Shown: positions 34,823-43,333 of the stretch, one piece after another
Layout: every line of letters begins with the position of its first letter
Position numbering within the stretch: position 1 is the stretch's first letter
Source: Shinella yambaruensis
Lineage (GTDB): Bacteria > Pseudomonadota > Alphaproteobacteria > Rhizobiales > Rhizobiaceae
DNA: 64,000 nucleotides
Direction of reading: 5' to 3'
Assembly (NCBI RefSeq): GCF_022899355.1
Contig: NZ_JALJCK010000018.1
Location: forward strand, 34,351-98,350
The notes under the pieces: generated by a model
The model's database searches: none
Seen by the model: only the letters and a program-made list of their open reading frames with translations
Told to the model about the DNA's origin: nothing
Translations under genes and position numbers: made by a program

Positions 34823-37555
34823 TCAGAGGATGAAATAGTCCTTCAGGAAGGTCGTGCTGCCGGCCACCTGGATTGCGAAGTCCGCATTCCCGTCGCCATC
34901 GACGTCCCCGTAGATGAACGTGTCGGACGCCGCCTTCTCGAAGCGCAGTTCGCCGGCCTTGCCGGAGAATTCGTCCGCGCCGATGAAGGAGAAGGCCTGG
35001 TTGCCGCCGGCCTTGCCATTGGCATCGATGCCCGACAGGTCGATCCGGTCGCCGGCCTTGCCGTTGAAGTCGAGGATCGTGTCGCGGCCGGAGGTCTTGA
35101 CCGTTGAATCGGTGACCGCGGCGAAGATGAACACGTCCTTGCCGGCGCCGCCGGAAAGCAGGTCGGCGCCTGCGCCCCCGGCCAGCCTGTCATTGCCGCT
35201 GCCGCCTTCGAGAACGTCGTTGCCGGTCCCGCCATAGAGCTTGTCGTGGCCCGCGCCGCCCTGGAGCTTGTCGTGGCCCGTACCGCCGTAAAGCTCGTCG
35301 TTCGCCTCGCCGCCATAGAGCTCGTCATTGCCCGTGCCGCCGTAAAGGACATCCTTGCCCGCACCGCCGTAGAGCACATCCTTGCCGGCGCCGCCGAAGA
35401 GCGTGTCGTTGCCGGCCCCGCCGAAGACCTCGTCGTTGCCCTTGCCGCCGTAAAGCGTGTCCTTGCCGTCGCCGCCATAGAGCTGGTCGTTGCCGATGCC
35501 GCCGAAGAGCTGGTCGTTGCCGGTCCCGCCGTTCAGAACGTCGTGGCCCGCCTTGCCGTAGAGCACGTCGTTGCCGCCATGGCCGAGGATCTTGTCGGCG
35601 CTGTCCGTGCCGGCCAGCACGTCGTTGCCGGCCGTTCCCTCGATGAGGTTGGTTTTCTCCGGCTCGCCGATCGTCACCGTCTCGTCGGAGAATTTCAGCT
35701 TCTCGATGCCCTTCAGCGTGTCGACGCCGTCATTGCTGCCGGAGCGCTTGTCGGTCACGGTCCAGCTGCCGTCCTTGTTCTCCTTCCAGCTGTAGTCGTC
35801 CTTCTTGCCGTTCAGCACGAACGTGTCGTCGCCGAGGCCGCCGTCGATCGTGTCGTTGCCGCCATTGCCCCTGATCGTGTCGTTGAAGCGGGTGCCGACA
35901 TAGATATCGGCGCCGTTCGAGCCGGTGACGTTCTGGGCGTACTGCTTGAGGTGCTGGAGGTAGAGCTGGAGGCGTGCCGCATCCCCGTTGGCGCCGTACA
36001 TGTGGGCGGAGGTGAAGTTGTGCACTTCGCCGGTCTTGGAGTCCGCGTTCGCGCTGTTGGTGAGGCTGAGCCCGGTGATGCGGAGCAGCGGATTGCCGCC
36101 GGTGAAGGAGCCGTCGCTGTTGAACGAGCCCGAGCCGCGCGTGCCGTATTCGATCGTCTCGATCGTGCCGGCGATGCGGTGCGTCGACATGTCGTAGCCG
36201 AACGAGCCGCGCGCGGTCACATATTTCGACGTCGCGGTGCTGCCATAGTTGAAATAGGCCTCCTTGCCGCTGAAGCCGTCGCCATTGTCGAAGCTGGGGA
36301 AGCCGGTGCTGGTCGTGCCGGCCAGGAAGCCGCCGAGCAGGAAGGCGTCGAAATCGATGCCGTTCGAACCGGAGGCGTCCAGCGTGATCGTGCCGCGCGA
36401 CTGGTCCGTGCCGTCCGCCACGTCGCCGACGGCGATGGTGAAGGTCTTGTCGACGGTGTTGACGCCGTCCGAAACGCTCACCTTCACCTGGTGGCTGGTG
36501 GCTGTCTCGTAGTCGAGGGCGCCCGCGACCACCAGCTGCGTCTGGCCGCTCGTGCCGGTGACCAGCTTGAACTTGCCGCCCGCATCGTCCGTCAGCGTAT
36601 AGGTCAGCGGCTTGCCTTCCGGATCGGTGGCCGAAAGGATGCCGACCACGGAATCGACGACCGCGTCCTCGTCGATGGTCGACTTCGACAGGGCAAGGTC
36701 GGTCGGGGCCTTGTTGTCCTCGCTGATGACCAGCGTCATGTCGGCGAAGGTCACGTTCTCGATATTGCTCAGCGTGTCGGTGCCATCGCTGGTCGTGCCG
36801 GTCCGCAGGTCCGTCACCGTCCAGCTGCCGTCGCTCTCGTTCTTGGCCAGCGTGTAGTCGGAGCGGTTGCCGGAGAAGATCGCCGTGTCGTTGCCCGCGC
36901 CGCCGTCGAGGCTGTCATTGCCGCCATTGCCGGTCACGGTGTCGTCGTTGGCCGTGCCCTTGTAGGTGTCGTTGCCGGCCGAGCCGAGGAAGTTCTGCGC
37001 GAAGGTGGACAGATAGGCGTAGATCTTCGCGGTGTCGCCCGCCAGCAGCATGGAGTAGAGGGCATCGACGGGATTGGGGTTGGTCTCCGAATTGGTGTTG
37101 GTGCCGGGCGCGACGTCGATGTCGAAGCCCGTGATCTTCAGCTCTTCCGCCAGCCCCTTGATGAGGCCGTCCAGGCCCAGGGTGGAATCGCCGGTGGTGA
37201 CGCCGTCCACCCACTGGCCGAAGGTCATGCTGTCGACGGCGCCGGAAATGCCGTGGCTGCCGAGGGTGGGGTGATGGATGCCGTCATAGGCGATTTCCTT
37301 GCCCTCCAGCACCACGCGGTAGGGGCTCGGCGCGCCGTCCTGGTTGTACTTGAAGGCAAGCTGGTCGCCGTTCATGTAGTAGGTCCGGCCGCGGAAACTG
37401 TCCGGCGTGCCGCCGTAGAAGTCGTAGCCGCCCGGCTTCGTCAGGGCCTTGAAGTAATCGGCGATATAATCGGCGACGCCCTCGGCGCCGGCCGTATTGG
37501 TCGCAAAGGCAACCCCGGTCGTCCCCAGTTTGCTTGCATCGATCGTAATTGCCAT
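34823..37555 (-). CDS. RTX calcium-binding protein with two HasA-like domains and a cadherin-like domain
   Basis: 910 residues with GGAAGGA before the ATG. Residues 1-190 resemble the haemophore HasA: FYGG at 46-49, Tyr90, and His101 directly before GISGAVDSMTFG, matching HasA Tyr75, His83 and TLYGQLDSLSFG. A second copy at about residues 385-560 has YDMSTHRIAGTIETIEYG. Between them, about 280-380, is a cadherin-like module (DEDAVVDSVVGILSATDPEG). From about 640 to 800 runs a long array of GGXGXDXLX calcium-binding nonapeptides. The C-terminus ends DYFIL after a typical secretion-tail region, fitting type I secretion without a cleaved signal peptide. It is probably exported, perhaps through the exporter at 49.7-52.8 kb. 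Haem binding is inferred, not shown. Confidence 0.85.
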   Translation of the reverse strand: MAITIDASKLGTTGVAFATNTAGAEGVADYIADYFKALTKPGGYDFYGGTPDSFRGRTYYMNGDQLAFKYNQDGAPSPYRVVLEGKEIAYDGIHHPTLGSHGISGAVDSMTFGQWVDGVTTGDSTLGLDGLIKGLAEELKITGFDIDVAPGTNTNSETNPNPVDALYSMLLAGDTAKIYAYLSTFAQNFLGSAGNDTYKGTANDDTVTGNGGNDSLDGGAGNDTAIFSGNRSDYTLAKNESDGSWTVTDLRTGTTSDGTDTLSNIENVTFADMTLVISEDNKAPTDLALSKSTIDEDAVVDSVVGILSATDPEGKPLTYTLTDDAGGKFKLVTGTSGQTQLVVAGALDYETATSHQVKVSVSDGVNTVDKTFTIAVGDVADGTDQSRGTITLDASGSNGIDFDAFLLGGFLAGTTSTGFPSFDNGDGFSGKEAYFNYGSTATSKYVTARGSFGYDMSTHRIAGTIETIEYGTRGSGSFNSDGSFTGGNPLLRITGLSLTNSANADSKTGEVHNFTSAHMYGANGDAARLQLYLQHLKQYAQNVTGSNGADIYVGTRFNDTIRGNGGNDTIDGGLGDDTFVLNGKKDDYSWKENKDGSWTVTDKRSGSNDGVDTLKGIEKLKFSDETVTIGEPEKTNLIEGTAGNDVLAGTDSADKILGHGGNDVLYGKAGHDVLNGGTGNDQLFGGIGNDQLYGGDGKDTLYGGKGNDEVFGGAGNDTLFGGAGKDVLYGGAGKDVLYGGTGNDELYGGEANDELYGGTGHDKLQGGAGHDKLYGGTGNDVLEGGSGNDRLAGGAGADLLSGGAGKDVFIFAAVTDSTVKTSGRDTILDFNGKAGDRIDLSGIDANGKAGGNQAFSFIGADEFSGKAGELRFEKAASDTFIYGDVDGDGNADFAIQVAGSTTFLKDYFIL

Positions 37556-37937
37556 TCTAATCGTCCTTCCAACACAAATACGCGCCCTCCCCTGCGCAGG
37601 GGGCGCACTTCAAACGGATCGGGGGCTATTTTGCTGAAGGTTTCGGCTCAGCTTGCCCGACAGTGGAATTCGGCCGGGATGGGCTTGATGCGGCGGCGGA
37701 AGGAACGGGGGATGATACACTGCATGACCTGCAGCCTTCCGGATGTGCGAAGCGGGGCCGTGCAACGCGGGCAAGGCGCCGTGCGGCGCAGCCTGACGTC
37801 GACGACCCGGGTTGAGGATTGCCGTTTCCCGGCGGTTCAGCAATGACCGATAGATATTATGAATTTAAAAGTCAACATTACCATAATATGGTCGCATTTT
37901 TCGCCATGCGGCCTCTTCCGCAGGCGCGATCGCGGCC
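37556..37937. other. Intergenic region with the probable RTX promoter
   Basis: 382 bases between the RTX gene start and the stop of the next leftward gene. The segment 37,845-37,910 is much more AT-rich than its surroundings; on the minus strand it contains TTGACTTTTAAATTCATAAT, a possible -35 and an AT-rich spacer. This is about 290 bases from the RTX start. No gene is convincing here. Confidence 0.4.
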
Positions 37938-40256
37938 CTATCCGGGAAACAGGATCCTGCCGACGAGCCGGTAGGCGGGCTTGCGCAGCGACTGGAAGAA
38001 TTCGACCGGCCCGGCCTCGAACTTGCGCTGGGCGGAGCGGGAGCCGAAGCGGCCGATGAAGAAGCGCACGATCGGCACCAGCGGCCGGCGCAGGGGGCCG
38101 ATGGCCTTGGTCTTCCTGGCCGGCACCTCCCGGATCACCCCGGCACGGGCGGCAAGATAGCTTTTGCGGCCGAACGGCGCCCGTTGCCGCAGGCGGCCGA
38201 GCGCGATCCGGTGGTCCTTCCAGCGCAGCACGGTGATCATGATGTCCTTGTAGCCGTGGCTCTTGCGGCTCTCGAACTCGACAATATGGTCCGTCGCGAT
38301 GAATTCGGAATATTTGCGCAGGACGAACCAGGCCGCGATCCGCCGGACAAGGCCCGCCTCGGGGGCCTGCACGGCGCCCGACCGGAAGCTGGCGATCCCC
38401 TCCTCCGCCGAGGCCGCGTGAAACCCTGCCTGCGACAGGCTGTAGAACGCGTTGCCGAGCGTGATCGTCGGCTTGCCGTGCAGGAGGGAGAGGAGCCCGA
38501 CGCCGGAATTGTAGCACAGCACGACATCGGCATGGTCGATGAGGAAATGGATGTTGTCGGCCCGGTCGGCGATGACGACGTTCGGCGTGCGCGGCAGCGC
38601 GTCCAGCTTGGAAAGCGGATGCGGCTTGATGACGAAGGTCATGTCCGGATTGGCTTCGACGAGGCGCCCCAGGCCGGCGGCGAAGTCGTGGTAGCTCTGC
38701 TCGCCCTTGAGGAACCGGGTGACGGCCATGTCGTCGTCGAGCTGGAGCGGGATCAGGCAGGTCGGCGTTCCGGGCTGTTTCGTTCCCGCGTATTTTGCGG
38801 CCGTGGCGGCATAGGGATCCATCGCCTCCAGCGTCATGGACCCTTCGCGCAGGCGCGCGACATAGGCCTGCGCGGCGGCAAGCTCTTCCGGCGAGAACAC
38901 CTCCCGGTCGAACGCCTCCTGGGAATAGGACGGTGCGGCATAGGAGACGTCGTCGGCATAGTAGACGGTGTTCGGCAAGGCGCCGCGTTCGATGACCACC
39001 ACGTCCCGGCCGAGCTTTCGCGCGAGCGCGACGGCATCGGCAAAGCGGCTGTGGCTCTTCATATAGGGGTTGAAGACGGCGATGCCGGCGAACGTTCCCC
39101 CCGCCAGCCCCGCCGTCAGCGCGGCGATGTCCTCGTCCGTCTCGCCGAAGACGGGCACCAGCTCGAAACCCGCCAGCCGCAGCGGAACGAAATAGCCCCA
39201 ATGGTGGGGGTTCTTGCAGATGCAGGCGAGCTTTCCGGCGCGCGGCAGGAAATCGACGCCGAGCAGGCGCTCGTCCCTGCCGACATAGACCGCCGTCGCT
39301 TCGGCGAAGCGGCTGCGCTTCCAGTCGTTGTTCCTGTACCAGTCGGAGGCCTTGTCCTTCGGGTGCCAGAGGTGGAACGTCTTGAGCCCGAGGGATTCGG
39401 CCGGAAGCGCCAGAGCCTCGAACAGCCGGCGGAAACCGCTATAGGTCTTCTGCTGGAAGAACGCGGCCCGGCCGGGCCCGAAGCGGTCTTCGGCCGGCTC
39501 GTCGGGCATGGGCAGGTGCTTGGCATAATGCCCGTAGCGCAGCAGGAACTCGAAATCCTCCGAGCCGTGCCCCCGGAAGCTGGAATCGTAGCCGCCGATA
39601 TAGGAGAACAGCTTCGATCCGATGAGGAAGACATTGCTGTAGGGCGCGACGAACTGCCCCGCCGGCTGATCGAAGTTCTCGAAATAGCTGTAGAAGGACA
39701 GCCGGCCCAGATATTTCGACCGCTCGTCCATGTCCGTGCGCGCGAAGAAGTCCCTGGTCTTCTCCTCGTTCAGATGGAAGGCCGGGATGTTGAGCAGGAG
39801 ATCGAAGGTTTCGGTGGCCTCGATGGTGTTGATGATGTCGACGAGCCTGCCGAAATGATCCCTCTCGCTGAAGAAGTCGGGATCCGCGAAATAGATGAAG
39901 GGCGTGTCGGCCGCCGCAAAGCCGGCATTGCGCGCCGTCGAGAGGGAAAAGACGCCCGTGTCGTCGACGGGGACGTAGCTATATCCCTTCTCCTCGCAGA
40001 CCGCCCGGATCCGGGCGGCGTGGGGCGCGGGCGAACCGAAATCGACGATGATGATCTTCGGCGCGGGGGCGTAATATTCTCCCATCAGCGCGATGCGGTC
40101 GATCACCCAGGGGTTTGCGTCGTGCGATCGGACGCACAGAACCATGGAAATGTCCGAAGCGCCGATGGGCCCGCGCGGATCGAGATGCACGTCTTGCACT
40201 TTCTGATCAGAAATGGCCGGAGCCGAGAGGGAGACTGGCAGTTCCATGCACTTCAT
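37938..40256 (-). CDS. Large GT-A / capsule-synthesis-like protein, paralogue 3
   Basis: 772 residues from the ATG at 40256; in-frame ATGs at 40307 and 40247 are also possible. It shares the plan and many phrases of the protein at 22950-25346: GASDISMVLCVRSHDANPWV, FSLSTARNAGFAAADTPFIY, FRGHGSEDFEFLLRYG, FNPYMKSHSRF, VIERGALPNTVYYADDV, FVIKPHPLSKLDALP, VVLCYNSGVGLLSLLHG. It lacks the TPR tail and ends in a basic region (YRLVGRILFPG) similar to the end of the KpsC-like protein (IVGRILYPFDASR). It is probably a two-module sugar transferase of capsule or EPS assembly. It stands alone downstream of a 150-base gap and is separated from its paralogue by the replication genes. Confidence 0.78.
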   Translation of the reverse strand: MKCMELPVSLSAPAISDQKVQDVHLDPRGPIGASDISMVLCVRSHDANPWVIDRIALMGEYYAPAPKIIIVDFGSPAPHAARIRAVCEEKGYSYVPVDDTGVFSLSTARNAGFAAADTPFIYFADPDFFSERDHFGRLVDIINTIEATETFDLLLNIPAFHLNEEKTRDFFARTDMDERSKYLGRLSFYSYFENFDQPAGQFVAPYSNVFLIGSKLFSYIGGYDSSFRGHGSEDFEFLLRYGHYAKHLPMPDEPAEDRFGPGRAAFFQQKTYSGFRRLFEALALPAESLGLKTFHLWHPKDKASDWYRNNDWKRSRFAEATAVYVGRDERLLGVDFLPRAGKLACICKNPHHWGYFVPLRLAGFELVPVFGETDEDIAALTAGLAGGTFAGIAVFNPYMKSHSRFADAVALARKLGRDVVVIERGALPNTVYYADDVSYAAPSYSQEAFDREVFSPEELAAAQAYVARLREGSMTLEAMDPYAATAAKYAGTKQPGTPTCLIPLQLDDDMAVTRFLKGEQSYHDFAAGLGRLVEANPDMTFVIKPHPLSKLDALPRTPNVVIADRADNIHFLIDHADVVLCYNSGVGLLSLLHGKPTITLGNAFYSLSQAGFHAASAEEGIASFRSGAVQAPEAGLVRRIAAWFVLRKYSEFIATDHIVEFESRKSHGYKDIMITVLRWKDHRIALGRLRQRAPFGRKSYLAARAGVIREVPARKTKAIGPLRRPLVPIVRFFIGRFGSRSAQRKFEAGPVEFFQSLRKPAYRLVGRILFPG

Positions 40257-40408
40257 TCCGTGTTCGTTTAAAGGCGGCGGCGCGTTCCGCACGGGCGCAC
40301 TTAACACAGGCTGAGAGGCACTGAAACTGCCGAGCCGTCGAACCGCCGCCGCTGGTCGACGACGGTGGGCATATTCCGGAAAGATTCAGCGAAGGGCTTT
40401 GTATCGTT

Positions 40409-40744
40409 CTAGCGACGATAGCGGTAGGCGGCATACATGACCGCCATCAGCACGATCGCGGTCGGCCAGAAGTCCGTCGCCTGGTCCCAGCTCCAGTCCC
40501 ACATGCGGTAACCATTAAGATGGGGCGGGGGCATCTGCACCGAGACCTCGTAATCCCTTTTCTCCCGCCCGTGAAAGTGGCCCATGGCGAAGGCAAGGCC
40601 GATGAGGGCCGCGTCCCGCCAGCGATACAGCGGCCTGGCGATCACGGCGACGACCACCGCCATGACAAGCCCCTCGACGATATGGCCGAGCCAGTCGAAA
40701 TGCTCCTGGATGAAGCCCCAATCCGGATTGAGAAGCCCGCTCAT
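40409..40744 (-). CDS. Small membrane protein
   Basis: 111 residues from an ATG preceded by GGAAGAGG. Two hydrophobic segments are clear: residues about 22-37 (IVEGLVMAVVVAVIA) and 93-107 (PTAIVLMAVMYAAYR), with a shorter one at 46-55 (AALIGLAFAM). A His-rich stretch GHFHGREKRDYE lies between. It resembles small uncharacterised phage or inner-membrane proteins, but no family was recognised. It starts 50 bases after the LicD-like fusion gene in the same direction. Confidence 0.65.
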   Translation of the reverse strand: MSGLLNPDWGFIQEHFDWLGHIVEGLVMAVVVAVIARPLYRWRDAALIGLAFAMGHFHGREKRDYEVSVQMPPPHLNGYRMWDWSWDQATDFWPTAIVLMAVMYAAYRYRR

Positions 40745-40794
40745 CCGCCAATCCACCTCTTCCGTCACCGTGGCCAATGCAGCCCGCCTTCCGG

Positions 40795-42381
40795 CTAGCC
40801 CTTTTTCATGAAGATAAGCCTGCAAAGGTACGGGTTTTCGCCGTGATGGGGTGAGAGGCCGGTGCCTTCCTGGCGCTCCAGGAGCTGAAAGCCCAGTTCG
40901 GCCATCTGGCGCTCGACCGCCTGCGGCCTGATGAAGCGGCGGCCGCCGAATTTTCGTTTCTTGACCAGCGGCTCGTCCTGGTCGGTCCGGAACTCGAAGG
41001 CGACCGTGTCGCCGGCCCTGAGCTCCTTCGACGCGCAGGCAAGGAACGCATCCTGCTGGATGCGCGTGATGGCGTGGAGCAGGAACCGGCCGTAAAGCGT
41101 CAGGCCGCCCTTTCCGCGCCTGGCCGTCCGCAGGAGCCTGGTCAGCGTTTCGGCATCCGCTATGTCGCCATGCACGAAGGACAGGACCGGCCGCCTGCGA
41201 AACAGGTCCTTCAGGGCGCGGCGGAAGCTTTTCCGCGGCTTCGGTACGGCATGGGCCTGTGCCGCCCTGATCGCGGTGCTGCAGCTGTCGATCCCGATCA
41301 CGGTCCGCTGCCCGGTCATGAGGAAGGCGCTGTCCCTGCCGTTTCCGCATCCCACGTCCACGACATGGCGCCGCAAATGGCCGGATCCGGAAACGAATCC
41401 CGCAAAGGACGAAGGCGGCAGGATCTTGCGGTTGTGGGCGTAATAATCGTTCCAGTAGATCGCCCCGCGGTGATACTGCCTGGCATAGCCCTGGGGGTAT
41501 CGCTCGGTCCTGTCGAGCTCCCAGTTGTGGCCGGGATTGGGGGTCTTCCAGTGCGGCCCGTAGATGCTTGCGACCAAGGCTTCCGTGTCGGCGATGGCAG
41601 GGACCTTGCGCCCGGCAAGGTCTATGTCGGCATAACCGCGGAAGTCGCTTCTCATGAAATGCCGTGTGCCGCAGATGCCGAAGGGCAGCAGGAGCTTCCC
41701 GCCCTCGTCGAAAAAGGTATGGAATATATCGATCGTCACATTGGTTTTCGGGTCCGTCACCCAGATGCACGACAGCTTGCAGGCAACATGGTAGCCATGA
41801 TCCGAAAGGGCCTTCGAGACGTCCACCAGTTCCGCGACCACCTTGGCCGGATCGGTATGGCCGGAGATGTAACCGGCGTCGAAATCATGGTCGTGCCCGA
41901 TGAAGTTGCCGTTGCGATAGGCGCCGAGCAGGGTTCCGTAGAGGACGAAGAGCTTGAGGCCCTTCGTCGCCAGGATGGCGGACATGCCGTCGAACAGCGC
42001 GAACATGGCGTTCTGCCAGGCCGTGTCGACGGTCTTTGAAAGCTGCAGCCTGCCCTTCTCGTTGAAGACGTGGCCGGTCTCGAGCTTCTGCCGGAGATCC
42101 TCGAGGCTGAATTTCGGGATACCTGCGAAGGCGGGCGCCGGCAGGTCCGCCGTGACGTCGTTCGCCCGGATCTGCAGGCGGGCCTGGCTGCCGATATAGG
42201 ACCAGATGTGCGAGAGGTTGAAGCGGAACTTCTGCCCGCCCCGGTCCGGGGCCGGTATGCCCCAGTTGCCGGCCAGGGGAACGCCGTCGGCCAAGAGCTG
42301 CAGCTTCACCGGCCGCTCTCCGGTCTCCCTGAGGCGGCCCGCGATGATCGCCGGGCCGAAATCCAGTATCTCGATCTGCAC
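40795..42381 (-). CDS. LicD-like nucleotidyltransferase-fold protein fused to a SAM methyltransferase
   Basis: Start set at a GTG preceded by AGGAG at 8-base spacing; the open frame further upstream runs into a repeat element and the next gene. 528 residues. Residues about 110-300 match LicD-type proteins: LFVLYGTLLGAYRNGNFIGH followed by DHDFDAGYI with the metal-binding DXD, then VTIDIFHTFFDEGGK. LicD enzymes transfer phosphocholine or related groups to glycans. Residues about 320-525 are a class I methyltransferase: VVDVGCGNGRDSAFLMTGQR, LTLYGRFLLHAITR, VAFEFRTDQDE. The methyltransferase half is clearly related to the stand-alone protein at 42468-43100. Residues 1-100 look like a small beta domain. 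The fusion suggests two modifications of one acceptor. Confidence 0.82.
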   Translation of the reverse strand: MQIEILDFGPAIIAGRLRETGERPVKLQLLADGVPLAGNWGIPAPDRGGQKFRFNLSHIWSYIGSQARLQIRANDVTADLPAPAFAGIPKFSLEDLRQKLETGHVFNEKGRLQLSKTVDTAWQNAMFALFDGMSAILATKGLKLFVLYGTLLGAYRNGNFIGHDHDFDAGYISGHTDPAKVVAELVDVSKALSDHGYHVACKLSCIWVTDPKTNVTIDIFHTFFDEGGKLLLPFGICGTRHFMRSDFRGYADIDLAGRKVPAIADTEALVASIYGPHWKTPNPGHNWELDRTERYPQGYARQYHRGAIYWNDYYAHNRKILPPSSFAGFVSGSGHLRRHVVDVGCGNGRDSAFLMTGQRTVIGIDSCSTAIRAAQAHAVPKPRKSFRRALKDLFRRRPVLSFVHGDIADAETLTRLLRTARRGKGGLTLYGRFLLHAITRIQQDAFLACASKELRAGDTVAFEFRTDQDEPLVKKRKFGGRRFIRPQAVERQMAELGFQLLERQEGTGLSPHHGENPYLCRLIFMKKG

Positions 42382-42396
42382 GATACGGCTCCTGCT

Positions 42397-42453
42397 AGGG
42401 CATTTCCGGCCGGAGCGGCATCGCTTCGGCGCCGGACAATGCGGTGAAACAAA
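42397..42453. repeat. Dispersed intergenic palindromic element, copy C
   Basis: GGGCATTTCCGGCC is followed by GGAGCGGCATCGCTTCGGCG, then CCGGACAATGCGGTGAAACAA. It closely matches the first half of copy A. It lies between the two related methyltransferase genes. Confidence 0.75.
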
Positions 42454-42467
42454 CCTGGGGCGGCTCT

Positions 42468-43100
42468 CTAGGCCCTGCGCATCAGCACCCGGGCGACATG
42501 CGCGTCGTCGTCGCGATATTTCGCGTAGCCGAAGCCTTCCGTGAAGTAGACCGGCGAGAAGCCGAATTTCGCCGCGCGGGACAGGAGGTCGAGCGGCGGG
42601 ATGAAGCGGCGGTAATGGCTGTCGGTGACTTTCGTCTGCTGTGCGTCGCGGTCGGTCCGGAACTCGATCGCCAGGAGGTCGAGATCGGGCAGCGCGGCTG
42701 CCGTCCGCAGGAAGGCCAGCTCCGCCTCCTGCGGGATCGCGTGCAGGAAGAAGCGGGCGTAAACGACGATCCGCCCTGCCGTGGCCGCCGAGACCTTCCC
42801 TGCGAGGTCCGGGTCGTCGACATTGCAGCAGAGGAAGGAGGCCCGGCCGATGCCCCGCTCCTCTGCCGTGCGCTGGCAAAGCGAAACGGCGGCCGAGGAG
42901 GCGTCGACGCCGAGGACGTTGAAGCCGGCACTGGCGAAGAAGAGGCTGTCGCGCCCGCTGCCGCAGCCGATATCGACGATGGTGGAGCCCGCCGTCACTT
43001 CCAGCGCGACGAAGGCCGCGAATTGGGAAGGAATATTGGGAACCGGAGATGTCCGCGCGCCGTAGTATCGGTTCCAGTATTCCGCTGTGGTTTCGGCCAT
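42468..43100 (-). CDS. Class I SAM-dependent methyltransferase
   Basis: Start set at the ATG giving MAETTAEYWNRYYGA, preceded by AGGAA; the frame extends 40 codons upstream without a better site. 210 residues. Motif I is TIVDIGCGSGRDSLFFASAG, followed by NVLGVDASSAAV (motif II acidic residue), FLCCNVDDPD and IVVYARFFLHAI. It shares its whole plan with the C-terminal half of the neighbouring LicD-like fusion (YWN-YY start, RFFLHAI, EFRTD-D, RFI-P). Both genes read leftward with a repeat element between them. Probably methylates a sugar or glycan end; substrate unknown. Confidence 0.85.
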   Translation of the reverse strand: MAETTAEYWNRYYGARTSPVPNIPSQFAAFVALEVTAGSTIVDIGCGSGRDSLFFASAGFNVLGVDASSAAVSLCQRTAEERGIGRASFLCCNVDDPDLAGKVSAATAGRIVVYARFFLHAIPQEAELAFLRTAAALPDLDLLAIEFRTDRDAQQTKVTDSHYRRFIPPLDLLSRAAKFGFSPVYFTEGFGYAKYRDDDAHVARVLMRRA

Positions 43101-43333
43101 GGATGTGTTCCTAGAAGGGTCGCGCGGATCGAAGGGCGCGCCTGGCAGGGTTTCGACAGAAGGTGGCTTCGCCTGTCCTTTCTCCAGCATTTTACAGCCC
43201 GGCGGAAGCACCTTTGTCACAGAACCGTCATGGAAACCGCAGAAGGGGCGCTCCGCCTTCAGGAGCGCCGCTTCCTGCCGGTAGCGCGGTGCTTCGCATT
43301 CATGTGGGCGGTCTCGTCAAAAGAGATGACGCC

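Noticed and set aside
35246..37846. Long open frame of 866 codons on the plus strand opposite the RTX gene
   Set aside because: Its Val/Ala-rich repetitive product is the antisense image of the GGXGXD repeats; GC-rich repeats keep the opposite frame open. No ribosome binding site or family motif.
40745..41770. Upstream extension of the small membrane protein frame to 453 codons
   Set aside because: The extension overlaps the LicD-like fusion gene, has an Arg/Pro-rich shadow composition, and a good ribosome binding site precedes the internal ATG at 40744.
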